Below are positions 24,959-33,577 of a stretch of 64,000 nt of DNA, piece after piece. Positions within the stretch are counted from its first letter, which is position 1. Each line of letters opens with the position of its first letter. The stretch comes from Flavobacterium wongokense (GTDB taxonomy: Bacteria > Bacteroidota > Bacteroidia > Flavobacteriales > Flavobacteriaceae), in contig NZ_JAKIHP010000002.1 of the NCBI RefSeq assembly GCF_021608265.1, positions 62,001 to 126,000 of the forward strand, given 5' to 3'. The notes beneath the pieces are model-generated. The model ran no database searches, was not told the DNA's origin, and saw only the letters and a list, made by a program, of their open reading frames with translations. The translations under genes and the position numbers were made by a program.

Positions 24959-26284
24959 TTATTTTTGAGTGATGTTTAATGATGAGGTTAATGTTCCTGT
25001 GGCAAACTGTAATTCGTAATATTTCTGTGCTACGTCGGCCTTTGACAATGCCTGATTGATTTTGGCCTGCAATTGCTGGTAATCCGCTTCAAGCAAATCA
25101 TTGGTATCCGAAAGGCTGTTGTCGTATTTATCCTTTACAATCCTGTAATTTTCATTGGACTGTTCGACTGCTTTTTCATAAACCAGGCTTTGTTTCTGTG
25201 ACAGCGCATAATTTTGCTGTGCCTGGAAAACTTCTTCACGGATTTCGTCATTCAGTTGCGAAACCGCAATTTCAGTTTCCTTAACGCGGCTTTTAGCCAG
25301 TTTTACGTTTTTGCTGTTTTTGAAGATATTGGATAAGTCATAGGAAACGCCAACTCCGACATTCATTGCGTTTGTGACAGTCAGTACATTATTCAAATCG
25401 AAAGCGATGTAACCACCAGTCAATGAAAGCGATGGATAATAATTGGCTTTTGCAATTTTGATGGCGCTTTCGGCAGCCTGTTTTTTAAGTTCCAATGATT
25501 TTAAATCGTTTCTTTCACCTTGACTGTTGTTTCCAATATTGCCTGCCATGTCTCTTTTTACCGCTTCAATATCAATGTCAACCTCAGTGTTCTCAGGTAA
25601 TTTTAAAAGCGTTACCAATCTGTAATTGGCAATGGCTGTATTTTTCTTTGCATTGTCCAATGACAATTGTACGTTGGATTGCTGCAACTGTGCTTTAAGC
25701 AAATCATTTCTTGCAATCAGACCGTTTTGTTCCATCGCGGTGAAATCTTTTACACGCTGGTCTGCCGATTTCAGATTGTCTTCAAATAAATCAACGGTTT
25801 GCTGTGCTTTGTAAAGATTGGCAAACATTTCAACCACTTCCAAACCAATTTGCTCTTTGGAATGCTTCTCGTTAAATGTTTCTGCCTTATAGATACTTTC
25901 GGACTCCTTTATGGCATTCGTTAGCTTAAAACCGTTAAAAAGCGGCATAGATGCATTTACCTGCCCTAACATCAATTGGTCAACCTTCAAAGGTTTGGCA
26001 GGTTCACTTGATGGATCATTGTTGGATTGCAGATTGGAATCAACATGTGCGCTTGACAATCTCAAATATTGCCCCGATGCTTTTACGCTTGGGTAGCGAT
26101 TGTTTTTAGTGACGTCCAATTCCAGCTTGGAAGTTTCAACTTTGGCTTTGGCCAGAGAAGCGGCGTCACTGTTGTTAACAGCCATTTCTACAGCTTCCTT
26201 CAAAGTCATCAACTTTTTTTGCTGTGCCTGAATTTGGGTAAATCCCAAAAAGAATAAGGCGATAAGGAGCATTTTAATTTTCAT
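24959..26284 (-). CDS. TolC-family outer-membrane efflux protein
   Basis: 441 residues. Signal peptide 1-20 (LLIALFFLGFTQIQAQ), then the duplicated TolC repeat: LTLKEAVEMAVNNS-like start, long helices, paired beta-strand blocks (VKASGQYLRL; PSLSLTGGYIAF; NVGVGVSYDLSNIF). It forms the outer-membrane duct of the pump. Its start overlaps the tetR stop by 11 bp. Confidence 0.93.
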   Translation of the reverse strand: MKIKMLLIALFFLGFTQIQAQQKKLMTLKEAVEMAVNNSDAASLAKAKVETSKLELDVTKNNRYPSVKASGQYLRLSSAHVDSNLQSNNDPSSEPAKPLKVDQLMLGQVNASMPLFNGFKLTNAIKESESIYKAETFNEKHSKEQIGLEVVEMFANLYKAQQTVDLFEDNLKSADQRVKDFTAMEQNGLIARNDLLKAQLQQSNVQLSLDNAKKNTAIANYRLVTLLKLPENTEVDIDIEAVKRDMAGNIGNNSQGERNDLKSLELKKQAAESAIKIAKANYYPSLSLTGGYIAFDLNNVLTVTNAMNVGVGVSYDLSNIFKNSKNVKLAKSRVKETEIAVSQLNDEIREEVFQAQQNYALSQKQSLVYEKAVEQSNENYRIVKDKYDNSLSDTNDLLEADYQQLQAKINQALSKADVAQKYYELQFATGTLTSSLNITQK

Positions 26285-26897
26285 AGACTAGGAGTGCTTT
26301 TATTGTTTTTTGAATGTGTTGTGTAAGCGTAGTAAGGATGTAGTTGTTGTATTCCTCTTCCGTTTTCAAATCAAAGATTTTCATATACAACGGCTTGTTC
26401 ATGTGGAATTGAAAATATGTTCCCATGATGATAGGAGGAAGTAGGGCCACATTAATGTCTTTTTGGAATTCGCCAGAATCCTGTCCTTCCTTGATGATGT
26501 TTTTAAAGGTTTCCAGGTTGCTCTGCTTCATTTCAGTGAAACTCTCAAAATTCAATTCTCTTTTCTTTGTAGAAAACTCAAAATGGATAATCTGATAGAT
26601 GCAACGGTTTTTGTTGATGCGGGTGATATAGAGTTCCACCATTTTATCAATTTTAGCAAAAGGAGGGATGTTTTCGTGATATAAACTCTCGAGCTGCAGG
26701 CGCATATCGGAAATCCTATTAAGCACTAAAGCTTCGAGCATTTTTTCCTTAGAACCAAAATAGTAGGATATCATCGCAATGTTGACATTTGCTTTTTTGG
26801 CAATGTCCCTAACCGAAGTCCCATCAAAACCATCTTCTGCAAACAGCTGTTCGGCTACCTGTAGAATCTCTAATTGTTTTTCATTAAATTCAGTCAT
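26274..26897 (-). CDS. TetR-family repressor of the efflux operon
   Basis: 207 residues. HTH at about 8-55 (KQLEILQVAEQLFAEDGFDGTSVRDIAKKA, VNIAMISYYFGSKEKML), then an all-helical ligand domain. First gene of the operon with tolC, emrA and emrB, and preceded by two palindromes that cover its own promoter, so autorepression relieved by a pump substrate is the expected circuit. Confidence 0.93.
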   Translation of the reverse strand: MTEFNEKQLEILQVAEQLFAEDGFDGTSVRDIAKKANVNIAMISYYFGSKEKMLEALVLNRISDMRLQLESLYHENIPPFAKIDKMVELYITRINKNRCIYQIIHFEFSTKKRELNFESFTEMKQSNLETFKNIIKEGQDSGEFQKDINVALLPPIIMGTYFQFHMNKPLYMKIFDLKTEEEYNNYILTTLTQHIQKTIKALLVYEN

Positions 26898-26923
26898 GAT
26901 TTTTATACTTTAGAAATCGGGTA

Positions 26924-26961
26924 CAAAATTAAACAACTGTTTAAATTAAACGTTTGTTTAA
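26924..26961 (-). promoter_or_regulatory. TetR operator pair over the efflux operon promoter
   Basis: Two 16-bp dyads with TTAAAC/GTTTAA arms: TTAAACAACTGTTTAA (26929-26944) and TTAAACGTTTGTTTAA (26946-26961), centres 17 bp apart. The minus-strand -7 box TAATTTTG (plus 26924-26931) abuts the first, and the second covers the -33 position. Assignment to the adjacent TetR is inferred. Confidence 0.75.
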
Positions 26962-27078
26962 TTTATTTTTAACATAAAATTAACAAAATCTGATTGATAG
27001 ATAAATTCTATGATAAATAATTATAAAATTAATTATCAAGTGTTTATAAATGTTTATGTGAAGTGTATTTTAGATAAA

Positions 27079-27648
27079 TCAATTTTCAATCCAATTCTTG
27101 AGAATTGTTTTTCCGTAGGGTGTTAATATGCTTTCCGGATGAAATTGTATCCCTTTTACATCAAAATTTTGATGCCTGATGGACATGATATAATCGTTTT
27201 CGTTCACCGAAGTGACTATCAAATCATTTGAGAGTGATTTCCCTTCAATAATCCAGGAATGATACAGTCCTACTTCGAATTCTGAAGGGATATTATCAAA
27301 TAACGAATCAGGATTGTTGGTCAATTTTACTTTAGATGAAATTCCGTGAAGTGGTGATTTTAAGTTTGTTAAATTAGAACTAAAAACTTCAGCAATCGCC
27401 TGATGCCCTAAACAAATGCCTAAAATACTTTTAGTTGGTGCATATATAGCAATTACTTTTTTAAGTAATCCGGCTTCATCAGGAATTCCCGGTCCGGGAG
27501 AGAGAAGGATTTTATCAAAATCTTGCAAGTCCTCAATGTCAAATTCGTCATTTCTATACACGGTAACTTTGGCATTCAAGGCTTCGAGATAGTGCACCAA
27601 ATTGAATGTAAAGCTGTCGTAGTTGTCAATGACTACTATTTTTTTCAT
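27079..27648 (-). CDS. Glutamine amidotransferase, TrpG/PabA type
   Basis: 189 residues from MKKIVVIDNYDSFTFNLVHYLE, the canonical start; in-frame sequence further upstream crosses the yceI terminator and is excluded. Class I glutamine amidotransferase triad: C79 (GICLGHQAIAE), H170 and E172 (GIQFHPESILTP). It supplies ammonia to anthranilate synthase (TrpE) or aminodeoxychorismate synthase (PabB), but neither partner is in the window. It may serve both (amphibolic), so I give no symbol. Confidence 0.9.
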   Translation of the reverse strand: MKKIVVIDNYDSFTFNLVHYLEALNAKVTVYRNDEFDIEDLQDFDKILLSPGPGIPDEAGLLKKVIAIYAPTKSILGICLGHQAIAEVFSSNLTNLKSPLHGISSKVKLTNNPDSLFDNIPSEFEVGLYHSWIIEGKSLSNDLIVTSVNENDYIMSIRHQNFDVKGIQFHPESILTPYGKTILKNWIEN

Positions 27649-27691
27649 TGGGATTTTATTTGTGTTAAGCAAAGATGAGTTAATTTTTTGA

Positions 27692-27724
27692 CACAAAAAA
27701 ACCCCGGAAATAAGTCCGAGGTTT
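27692..27724 (-). terminator. Intrinsic terminator of yceI
   Basis: Minus-strand AAACCTCGG, 8-nt loop, CCGGGGTTT followed by T (plus coordinates of stem 27699-27707 and 27716-27724; one G-T pair). Confidence 0.85.
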
Positions 27725-27750
27725 GTTTTGCATAGCAATAATTCCCTTGA

Positions 27751-28317
27751 TTAGAATACCAGGTTGATATTCAATTCGAAATCATCATAGATTGTTTTGT
27801 CTCCCAGGTTTTCAAAAAAGCTTTTTGAGCTGTATTTGATACCGTATTTTGTTCTGTCAACAGTCAATTTTGTTGAAGCAGTATCGCCTTTAACAGCCAA
27901 ATCAAAAGTTATTGGATTTGTAATTCCTTTGATGGTTAAATCTCCGGTTACAGTATAAACGCCATTTCCTTTAGCAGCAATTTTTTTGAATACCAATGTT
28001 GAGGTTGGATTTTTCTCTGTTCCAAAGAAATCCTCTGATTTCAAGTGTCCGTCTAGTTTTGTTTTCCAGTCTCCAGATAAATCGGTTGAAGTTAATGAAG
28101 TCATATCAACAGTAAAATTACCGCCAGCAACTTTCCCTGCTTTGAAAATTAGGTTTCCTTCTTTAAAATCAACAGTTCCACTATGCTCTCCTGTTACTTT
28201 TTTTCCAACCCAGTTAATGGTACTTTTTTTAGCGTCGATTTTCTTTGTTTGTGCTGTAGCCACAGTTGTTCCGAAAGCTACTAATAATGCGATTGCGATT
28301 GTTTTTAAATTTTTCAT
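27751..28317 (-). CDS. YceI-family periplasmic lipid-binding protein
   Basis: 188 residues. Signal peptide 1-22 (LLVAFGTTVATAQ). The YceI lipocalin-like barrel is seen in IDAKKSTINWVGKKVTGEHSGTV-type strands, FTVDMTSLTSTDLSG, HLKSEDFFGTEKNPTSTLVF, VTGDLTIKGITNPITFDLAV. Members bind polyisoprenoid-like lipids. It lies 80 bp downstream of a marR gene without an obvious separate promoter, so it is probably under MarR control. Confidence 0.93.
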   Translation of the reverse strand: MKNLKTIAIALLVAFGTTVATAQTKKIDAKKSTINWVGKKVTGEHSGTVDFKEGNLIFKAGKVAGGNFTVDMTSLTSTDLSGDWKTKLDGHLKSEDFFGTEKNPTSTLVFKKIAAKGNGVYTVTGDLTIKGITNPITFDLAVKGDTASTKLTVDRTKYGIKYSSKSFFENLGDKTIYDDFELNINLVF

Positions 28318-28397
28318 TGTTTTTAATTATTTAGTTATGATTATAAAATTATTAATTATTCTTTTTTTGATTCCTCAGTTTAACATTCCCTAAATAC

Positions 28398-28853
28398 TTA
28401 TACGCTTCGGTATTTCTCAAGTAATGTGTTTAATTGTTCCAATTCTTCCGATGTCAGGTTGTTGGCAAAAAGCTTTTCGTGCTCTACTACAATAGGATCC
28501 AATTCGGTTAAAATGTCTAATCCCTTTTGCGTGATTAGAACTTCAATTTTCCTCCGGTTTTCCGGACAAACTTCTCTTGTTACATAATCCTTAAGCAATA
28601 ATTTATCAATCAACCGGGTAGTATTACTGCTTTTGGCCAGCATACGTTCCTGTATGATGCACATATTTGCAGCCACACCTTTTTGTCCACGCAAAATCCT
28701 TAGTACATTATACTGCTCTCTTGAAAGATCATAAGGCTTTAAGATCTCATGAAATTTATCCCCAATCACATTCTGAGTGTAGGTAAAGTTCAGGATGACT
28801 CTTTTAGCGATATCCATCGGAATAGTTGATTTTATCACTTCTTCGATTTTCAT
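28398..28853 (-). CDS. MarR-family transcriptional regulator
   Basis: 151 residues. Winged HTH: YDLSREQYNVLRILRGQKG, CIIQERMLAKSSNTTRLIDKLLLKDYVTREVCPENRRKIEVLIT. A Cys in the recognition region (ANMCIIQERM) and another in the wing (VCPENRRK) could permit redox sensing, which is inference. Two perfect palindromes lie directly upstream. Confidence 0.92.
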   Translation of the reverse strand: MKIEEVIKSTIPMDIAKRVILNFTYTQNVIGDKFHEILKPYDLSREQYNVLRILRGQKGVAANMCIIQERMLAKSSNTTRLIDKLLLKDYVTREVCPENRRKIEVLITQKGLDILTELDPIVVEHEKLFANNLTSEELEQLNTLLEKYRSV

Positions 28854-28868
28854 AATTACAAGTACAAT

Positions 28869-28916
28869 ATTTGTAGGTACAAATGTAGTAGTATGATTTT
28901 ATTTGTATATACAAAT
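28869..28916 (-). promoter_or_regulatory. Paired perfect palindromes at the marR promoter
   Basis: ATTTGTA-GG-TACAAAT (28869-28884) and ATTTGTA-TA-TACAAAT (28901-28916): identical 7-bp arms, 2-bp spacers, centres 32 bp apart, about three helical turns. A minus-strand -7 box TACATTTG (plus 28880-28887) overlaps the first site. Size and symmetry suit a MarR dimer; binding is inferred. Confidence 0.78.
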
Positions 28917-28994
28917 GTCTGTTATTTTTTTGTTAAAATTTAAAATGTGCAGAAGTTTAGCTTGCTGTTAACGACTTTTCAATTTGCAATGATT

Positions 28995-29002
28995 TATCTT
29001 TG
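28995..29002 (+). promoter_or_regulatory. -7 promoter box of the rhodanese operon
   Basis: TATCTTTG, a perfect TAnnTTTG, 20 nt before the ATG at 29023. Confidence 0.55.
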
Positions 29003-29022
29003 TTAGACAAAAAATATCAAAT

Positions 29023-29343
29023 ATGGATTTATCACAAAGCGAATGGAAATCAAAATTAGACAGCGATCCTAATGCTGTTATCTTAGATGTCAGAACAGAA
29101 GAAGAGTGGAATGAAGGGATAATTCCCAACGCCATTTTAAATGACATATACAAAGGCCAGGGTTTCCTTTATAGATTGGATGAATTAGACAAAGCCAAAA
29201 ATTATTATGTGTATTGCAAAGCCGGAGGAAGAAGTGCACAGGCTTGTGCAATCATGAATCAGATGGGTTTTGAAAATACCTATAATTTAGAAGGTGGTTT
29301 TTCAAATTGGAAAGGCGATGTTGCTTTTCGCGAAGAAAATTAA
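29023..29343 (+). CDS. Single-domain rhodanese
   Basis: 106 residues. Rhodanese signatures: AVILDVRTEEEWNEG and the active loop YCKAGGRSAQACAIM with catalytic Cys (about residue 66), then GFENTYNLEGGFSNWKG. Cytoplasmic sulfurtransferase or thiol-handling protein. First gene of a four-gene set that continues with NDH-2 after 10 bp. Confidence 0.93.
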   Translation: MDLSQSEWKSKLDSDPNAVILDVRTEEEWNEGIIPNAILNDIYKGQGFLYRLDELDKAKNYYVYCKAGGRSAQACAIMNQMGFENTYNLEGGFSNWKGDVAFREEN

Positions 29344-29353
29344 ATAATTCGCT

Positions 29354-30658
29354 ATGAATATTCCAGCTTCAAAAAATCCCAGAGTAGTTATCATTGGCGG
29401 AGGTTTCGCTGGAATTCAATTGGCCAAAAAACTCAAAAACCAAAAATTCCAGGTTGTTTTGCTCGACAAACACAATTACCACACTTTCCAGCCTCTGTTA
29501 TACCAAGTGGCAACCGGAGGTTTGGAAGCGGGTTCCATTGCGTATCCAATACGGAAGGTAATCCAGGAATATAAGGATTTCTATTTCCGGCTGACGTCTG
29601 TAAAGGAAATCGATGCGGTGAACCGAAAGATCATCTCAGAAATTGGCGATTTGCATTATGATTATCTGGTAATTGCTACAGGTTCCAAAACCAATTATTT
29701 TGGCAACAAGGAAATCGAGCGCAATTCGATGTCAATGAAGACCATTCCACAGTCATTAAATATCCGAAGCCTTATTCTGGAGAATTTTGAACAGGCAGTC
29801 TTAGTTAAGGATGAAGCGGAAAGAAATGCATTGATGAATTTTGTGCTGGTTGGTGCCGGTCCAACAGGAGTGGAGCTCGCTGGTGCTTTGGCAGAAATGA
29901 AGAAAGCCATACTCCAAAAGGATTACCCCGATTTGAATATTGAAAAAATGCAAATCAACTTGGTTCAGGGCGATGACCGGGTTTTGAATGCGATGACCGT
30001 TAAATCTTCAGCTGCAGCTGAAAAATTTTTAGTCAAACTTGGCGTTAGGATTTGGAAGAACGTTCGTGTGACCAATTATGACGGAAGGACAATTACTACC
30101 GACAGCGATTTGACCTTTGAATCGGCAACCGTGATTTGGACAGCCGGAGTTCAGGGTGCCAAAGTTCCCGGGTTGAATGCAGATGCCTTAATTGAAAGGA
30201 TTGAACGCATTCGCGTGAACCAATACAATCAGGTGAAAGGTTATGAAAACATTTTTGCCATTGGTGACATCGCATCCATGGAAACCCAAAAATATCCGCA
30301 AGGTCATCCAATGATGGCGCAGCCTGCGATTCAGCAGGGAAATCTCTTGGGTGAAAACCTGATAAGGCTGTCCCAGAAAAAAGCAATGAAACCTTTTGAA
30401 TACAATGACAAAGGCTCTATGGCAACCATTGGACGCAACAAAGCTGTTGTCGATCTGCCTCATTATCATTTTAGTGGCGTTTTTGCCTGGTTTGTCTGGA
30501 TGTTTATTCATCTTATTTCGTTGATTGGCTTCAAGAATAAGGCTGTGGTGTTCCTCAATTGGGTTTACAATTATATCGCCTTTGACCGTGAAGGAAGATT
30601 AATCATCAGGCCATATAAAAAGAAAAGTTTCGTTACATTTACCAGTGATGAGATTTAG
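29354..30658 (+). CDS. ndh: Type II NADH:quinone oxidoreductase (NDH-2)
   Basis: 434 residues. FAD-binding VVIIGGGFAGIQLAKKL near residue 11, NAD-binding FVLVGAGPTGVELAGALAEM near residue 165, the flavin-site segment NIFAIGDIASM, and a quinone-side AQPAIQQGNLLG. Hydrophobic C-terminal segments (FAWFVWMFIHLISLIGF; VVFLNWVYNYIAF) attach it to the inner membrane. It transfers electrons from NADH to menaquinone without proton pumping. Confidence 0.92.
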   Translation: MNIPASKNPRVVIIGGGFAGIQLAKKLKNQKFQVVLLDKHNYHTFQPLLYQVATGGLEAGSIAYPIRKVIQEYKDFYFRLTSVKEIDAVNRKIISEIGDLHYDYLVIATGSKTNYFGNKEIERNSMSMKTIPQSLNIRSLILENFEQAVLVKDEAERNALMNFVLVGAGPTGVELAGALAEMKKAILQKDYPDLNIEKMQINLVQGDDRVLNAMTVKSSAAAEKFLVKLGVRIWKNVRVTNYDGRTITTDSDLTFESATVIWTAGVQGAKVPGLNADALIERIERIRVNQYNQVKGYENIFAIGDIASMETQKYPQGHPMMAQPAIQQGNLLGENLIRLSQKKAMKPFEYNDKGSMATIGRNKAVVDLPHYHFSGVFAWFVWMFIHLISLIGFKNKAVVFLNWVYNYIAFDREGRLIIRPYKKKSFVTFTSDEI

Positions 30659-30669
30659 TATAAAACTTT

Positions 30670-31158
30670 ATGGATAGCGAAAAAGTATTTAAAACCAAAA
30701 CGGGTTTTTGTCATATCAGTCAGGACAAGATTATTTTGTCTAGAGATGGTTTTGCCGGAAATGTTTCAGATGTTGTCGTTGGCAACAAAATTTCTAGAAT
30801 CTTAACGATTTATGGGATTATTTCAGTGTTTTTGATTTATACTGCCTATGAAGACTATAATAGAGGCAATAATTTTTCAGCAATATTTTATTTTTTATTA
30901 GCGTTATTATTAATTTTTGGTATATGGAAAAGTATAAACAATTCAGCAGCTCCAATTATAGAAAGAGCTAATATCAAAAAAGTTGAGTTCAAAAAGGGTA
31001 TTGTAGGTTTAACCCGTTCAAGATTTGAAATCTTATTTGAAGATAATAATGGGAAAACAAAAAAGAGATTAATACTTCTCCCAGGTTCTTTAAATAATGG
31101 TGAAGAAGAAACTAAAAAAGCATTATCAATAATGAAAGCCGAAGGCTTAATTAAATAA
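30670..31158 (+). CDS. Small membrane protein of unknown function
   Basis: 162 residues. A hydrophilic N-terminal ~45 residues, two membrane segments (about 46-64 and 73-86), then a beta-rich C-terminal part (IERANIKKVEFKKGIVGLTRSRFEILFED) that resembles a PH-like or bPH module. Codon use is more AT-rich than in neighbours. Stop and next start overlap as TAATG. Similar short proteins occur in Flavobacterium, as far as I recall without an assigned function. Confidence 0.7.
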   Translation: MDSEKVFKTKTGFCHISQDKIILSRDGFAGNVSDVVVGNKISRILTIYGIISVFLIYTAYEDYNRGNNFSAIFYFLLALLLIFGIWKSINNSAAPIIERANIKKVEFKKGIVGLTRSRFEILFEDNNGKTKKRLILLPGSLNNGEEETKKALSIMKAEGLIK

Positions 31159-31826
31159 TGAAATTAATGAAACGAATAGTTAGCTTCTTTATAATTTTTC
31201 TGCTGATGTCCTGTAAATCAACGCAGCTCAATTCCAATAAATCGGAGGTTTTATTGGATATTTCCAAAGAAAAAGACAGCAATGCCTTTGTCAACCTCAA
31301 AAACTACAGCAATGATTTTGTTTTTGATATGAAATATGCCACTTCGGATAATTTCCTCAAGGAAAAAGTATATCCCTGCGCTGAGTGTTTTCTCAGGGCC
31401 AAAACGGTAAAAGCGCTATTGGAAGCCAATAAATCGTTTTTGGAAAAAGGATATCGAATCAAACTTTACGATTGTTACCGTCCAAAGGCAATCCAAAAGC
31501 AGATGTGGAAAATTGTCCCCGATGCCAATTATGTCGCGAATCCTAAAAAAGGTTCCATTCACAATCGCGGTGGCGCTGTAGATATTTCCCTTGTGGACTC
31601 CAATGGAAAAGAACTGGATATGGGAACCAAATTTGATTTCTTTGGCGAACAGGCTGGACATAATTACCTAAACTTCTCAGAGGAAATCCTGAATAACAGA
31701 AAACTTTTAAAGGAAATCATGCTGCAGCACAATTTTAAATCTTTCGATTCAGAATGGTGGCATTACAACTTAAACGGAAGCAATAAAGACGAAATTTCCA
31801 ACCAAAAATGGCAATGCCCTAATTAG
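31158..31826 (+). CDS. VanX-like D-Ala-D-Ala dipeptidase lipoprotein (peptidase M15D)
   Basis: 222 residues. Lipobox LLMSC at C19. M15 zinc site complete: SIHNRGGAVDISL (H135, D142) and SEWWHY (E199 catalytic, H202), plus the YDCYRP arginine (R108) that stabilises the transition state in VanX. It cleaves D-Ala-D-Ala in the envelope, most likely for peptidoglycan recycling; no vanHA or ddl genes are nearby, so resistance is not implied. Start overlaps the previous stop by 1 nt; its 3' end overlaps the convergent gene by 8 bp. Confidence 0.92.
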   Translation: MKLMKRIVSFFIIFLLMSCKSTQLNSNKSEVLLDISKEKDSNAFVNLKNYSNDFVFDMKYATSDNFLKEKVYPCAECFLRAKTVKALLEANKSFLEKGYRIKLYDCYRPKAIQKQMWKIVPDANYVANPKKGSIHNRGGAVDISLVDSNGKELDMGTKFDFFGEQAGHNYLNFSEEILNNRKLLKEIMLQHNFKSFDSEWWHYNLNGSNKDEISNQKWQCPN

Positions 31827-32391
31827 TTTCGATACACTTTAGATAATCGATAAAGTAGGTTCCCGGATCGTACATTTTTTTATCCAACAGTGACACAAAC
31901 CCGCTTCTAAAAGGATAATCGACTGTTTCACCCGCATATTGTACTCTTATGAAAGTCACCGGAGATGCTTTGAGTTCCTCATAATTTTCCTTGGCAAATA
32001 AAAAGGTGCTGGTAAGGATTCGGTTATTCCCATTTTTATCATCCCTTATCAATGTTCCGCACGAATCAGGCCCTGTGTGGATAAGCGTCACGATTTTACC
32101 ATTTTGAAGCTGGATGTAAATCCTAGAGCTGGCATCAAAACAGCTGGCTTTAAGAAACTCACTGCTTCGTTTGAATACCTGCGCCTCAATTCCCAAAACA
32201 CCATTGGTATTAATCAATGAAAAAAAGATGTTTGTCGAATTTCCGGCAAAGTTTCTTTCAAAAATCATATATTGTTTGGTCGATTTATAAGTTCCGATGG
32301 TGTCTTTGATGTCGGTGTCAATTTCACAAGGCTTTTGTGCATAAATGCTCAAATTTGCCAATAGGAACAATGCGAATGCAATCTTCTTCAT
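31819..32391 (-). CDS. Secreted protein of unknown function
   Basis: 190 residues from the ATG at 32391 (MKKIAFALFLLANLSIYAQ), signal peptide cut after YAQ. Five to six cysteines (KPCEID, ASCFDA, DSCGTLI, YLKCIETN) suggest two disulfides in a beta-rich domain. No family recognised. Last gene of the tsaD-led operon, 2 bp after the methyltransferase. Confidence 0.75.
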   Translation of the reverse strand: MKKIAFALFLLANLSIYAQKPCEIDTDIKDTIGTYKSTKQYMIFERNFAGNSTNIFFSLINTNGVLGIEAQVFKRSSEFLKASCFDASSRIYIQLQNGKIVTLIHTGPDSCGTLIRDDKNGNNRILTSTFLFAKENYEELKASPVTFIRVQYAGETVDYPFRSGFVSLLDKKMYDPGTYFIDYLKCIETN

Positions 32392-32393
32392 AT

Positions 32394-33572
32394 TTATTTT
32401 AATTTGGTGCAAAGTAAAACTATTTTATTATTATTTGTATCGGTTGTAAAAAAACAATAGCAATTTCCTCCATCGCTTATTTTCCATTTTTTGCGAATAT
32501 TTTCTACCGTTTCAGGGAAATTACGGGTTGTTATGTTTGCTTTTTTATTTTCAAGAAAGGCCTTCATGTTTGCTTTGTTGTATTCCAAACACTGTTCAAT
32601 CTCAAAAACCCTCCCTGGAAAAGCAATCCGTTTTTCCGATGTATACAAATGCGAATGTTGGTGCAGTTTTGTTACTTCAAATTGGTTGGTGATTTCATCA
32701 AAACCTCCCGATTTCATTATAGCTGCGTTGGGTTCGAATAAGTATTTTTTGGGCAAGCTGTAACTTGGAATGGACAGATTTCCATATTCAAATGAAAACT
32801 CCTCTGTTGAATCTTTGGCTAAATTACAACTTGCAATTTGAATCTTTCCCGAATAATCCTTTTCCAAAATCCACAGCAATTCCTTGACTTCATTTTCCAA
32901 TGCAATGCTATGCACCGACTTTACATTTTTCAATTCTGATAATCCGGCGGCAATGTCAAGTATTGGAGCGGTTTTTATCATAATGTTTGATGAAAAACCG
33001 AAATAAAAATCGAGCAAATCAGGAACATTGGGCAGGCAGTCCTTAAGCATGAATACTTTCCCTTTTGCATCATTCCTTCGCGAAGGGTCAATGTAAATCC
33101 AGTCAGATTTTTGATTTAAATCTTTTAGGATTTCGGTACTGTCACCTGAAATGCATTGAATATTCCGGATTTTAAATTGTTCAATGTTGTGGGAAACAAT
33201 AGCCGATAATTCGGCATTGATTTCACAATGAATTACGTGATTTATTTTTTTGGCGAAATAATAATCATCCACTCCAAATCCACCAGTCAGGTCAATAAGA
33301 TTATTTCCCGAAATCAATCCCGATTTGTATTCGCCAGTTTTTTCAGAAGAAGTCTGTTCGACGGAAATCTTACCTGGATAAATAATATTTGGAGTCTCAA
33401 ACCAAGTTGGGAGTTTGGTTTTGGCCTTTTGCCGCGCAGCTATTTGATTGAGGATAATAGTCCAGTCTGCGTTCGGAAATTTATTTTTCTGCAGTGCCAG
33501 CTTAGTAAGGTCGGCATTTGCATTCGAAATTATAAATTCCTGGATTTCGGCAGACAATAACCACTTATCCAT
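32394..33572 (-). CDS. Class I SAM-dependent methyltransferase with C-terminal THUMP-like domain
   Basis: 392 residues. Motif I NLIDLTGGFGVDDYYFAKK, acidic loop HVIHCEINAEL, catalytic-type DWIYIDPSRRND (DPxRR), consistent with RNA-guided or RNA base methylation. The helical N-terminus (1-90) and the C-terminal THUMP-like part (about 300-392, ending CYCFFTTDTNNNKIVLLCTKL) are Bacteroidota-typical. Probable RNA methyltransferase; substrate unknown. Confidence 0.82.
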   Translation of the reverse strand: MDKWLLSAEIQEFIISNANADLTKLALQKNKFPNADWTIILNQIAARQKAKTKLPTWFETPNIIYPGKISVEQTSSEKTGEYKSGLISGNNLIDLTGGFGVDDYYFAKKINHVIHCEINAELSAIVSHNIEQFKIRNIQCISGDSTEILKDLNQKSDWIYIDPSRRNDAKGKVFMLKDCLPNVPDLLDFYFGFSSNIMIKTAPILDIAAGLSELKNVKSVHSIALENEVKELLWILEKDYSGKIQIASCNLAKDSTEEFSFEYGNLSIPSYSLPKKYLFEPNAAIMKSGGFDEITNQFEVTKLHQHSHLYTSEKRIAFPGRVFEIEQCLEYNKANMKAFLENKKANITTRNFPETVENIRKKWKISDGGNCYCFFTTDTNNNKIVLLCTKLK

Positions 33573-33577
33573 GACAT

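Noticed and set aside
31158..31826. Glycopeptide-resistance determinant
   Set aside because: The VanX-like peptidase has all catalytic residues, but there are no vanH, vanA or regulatory genes and the organism is Gram-negative; a recycling role is more likely.
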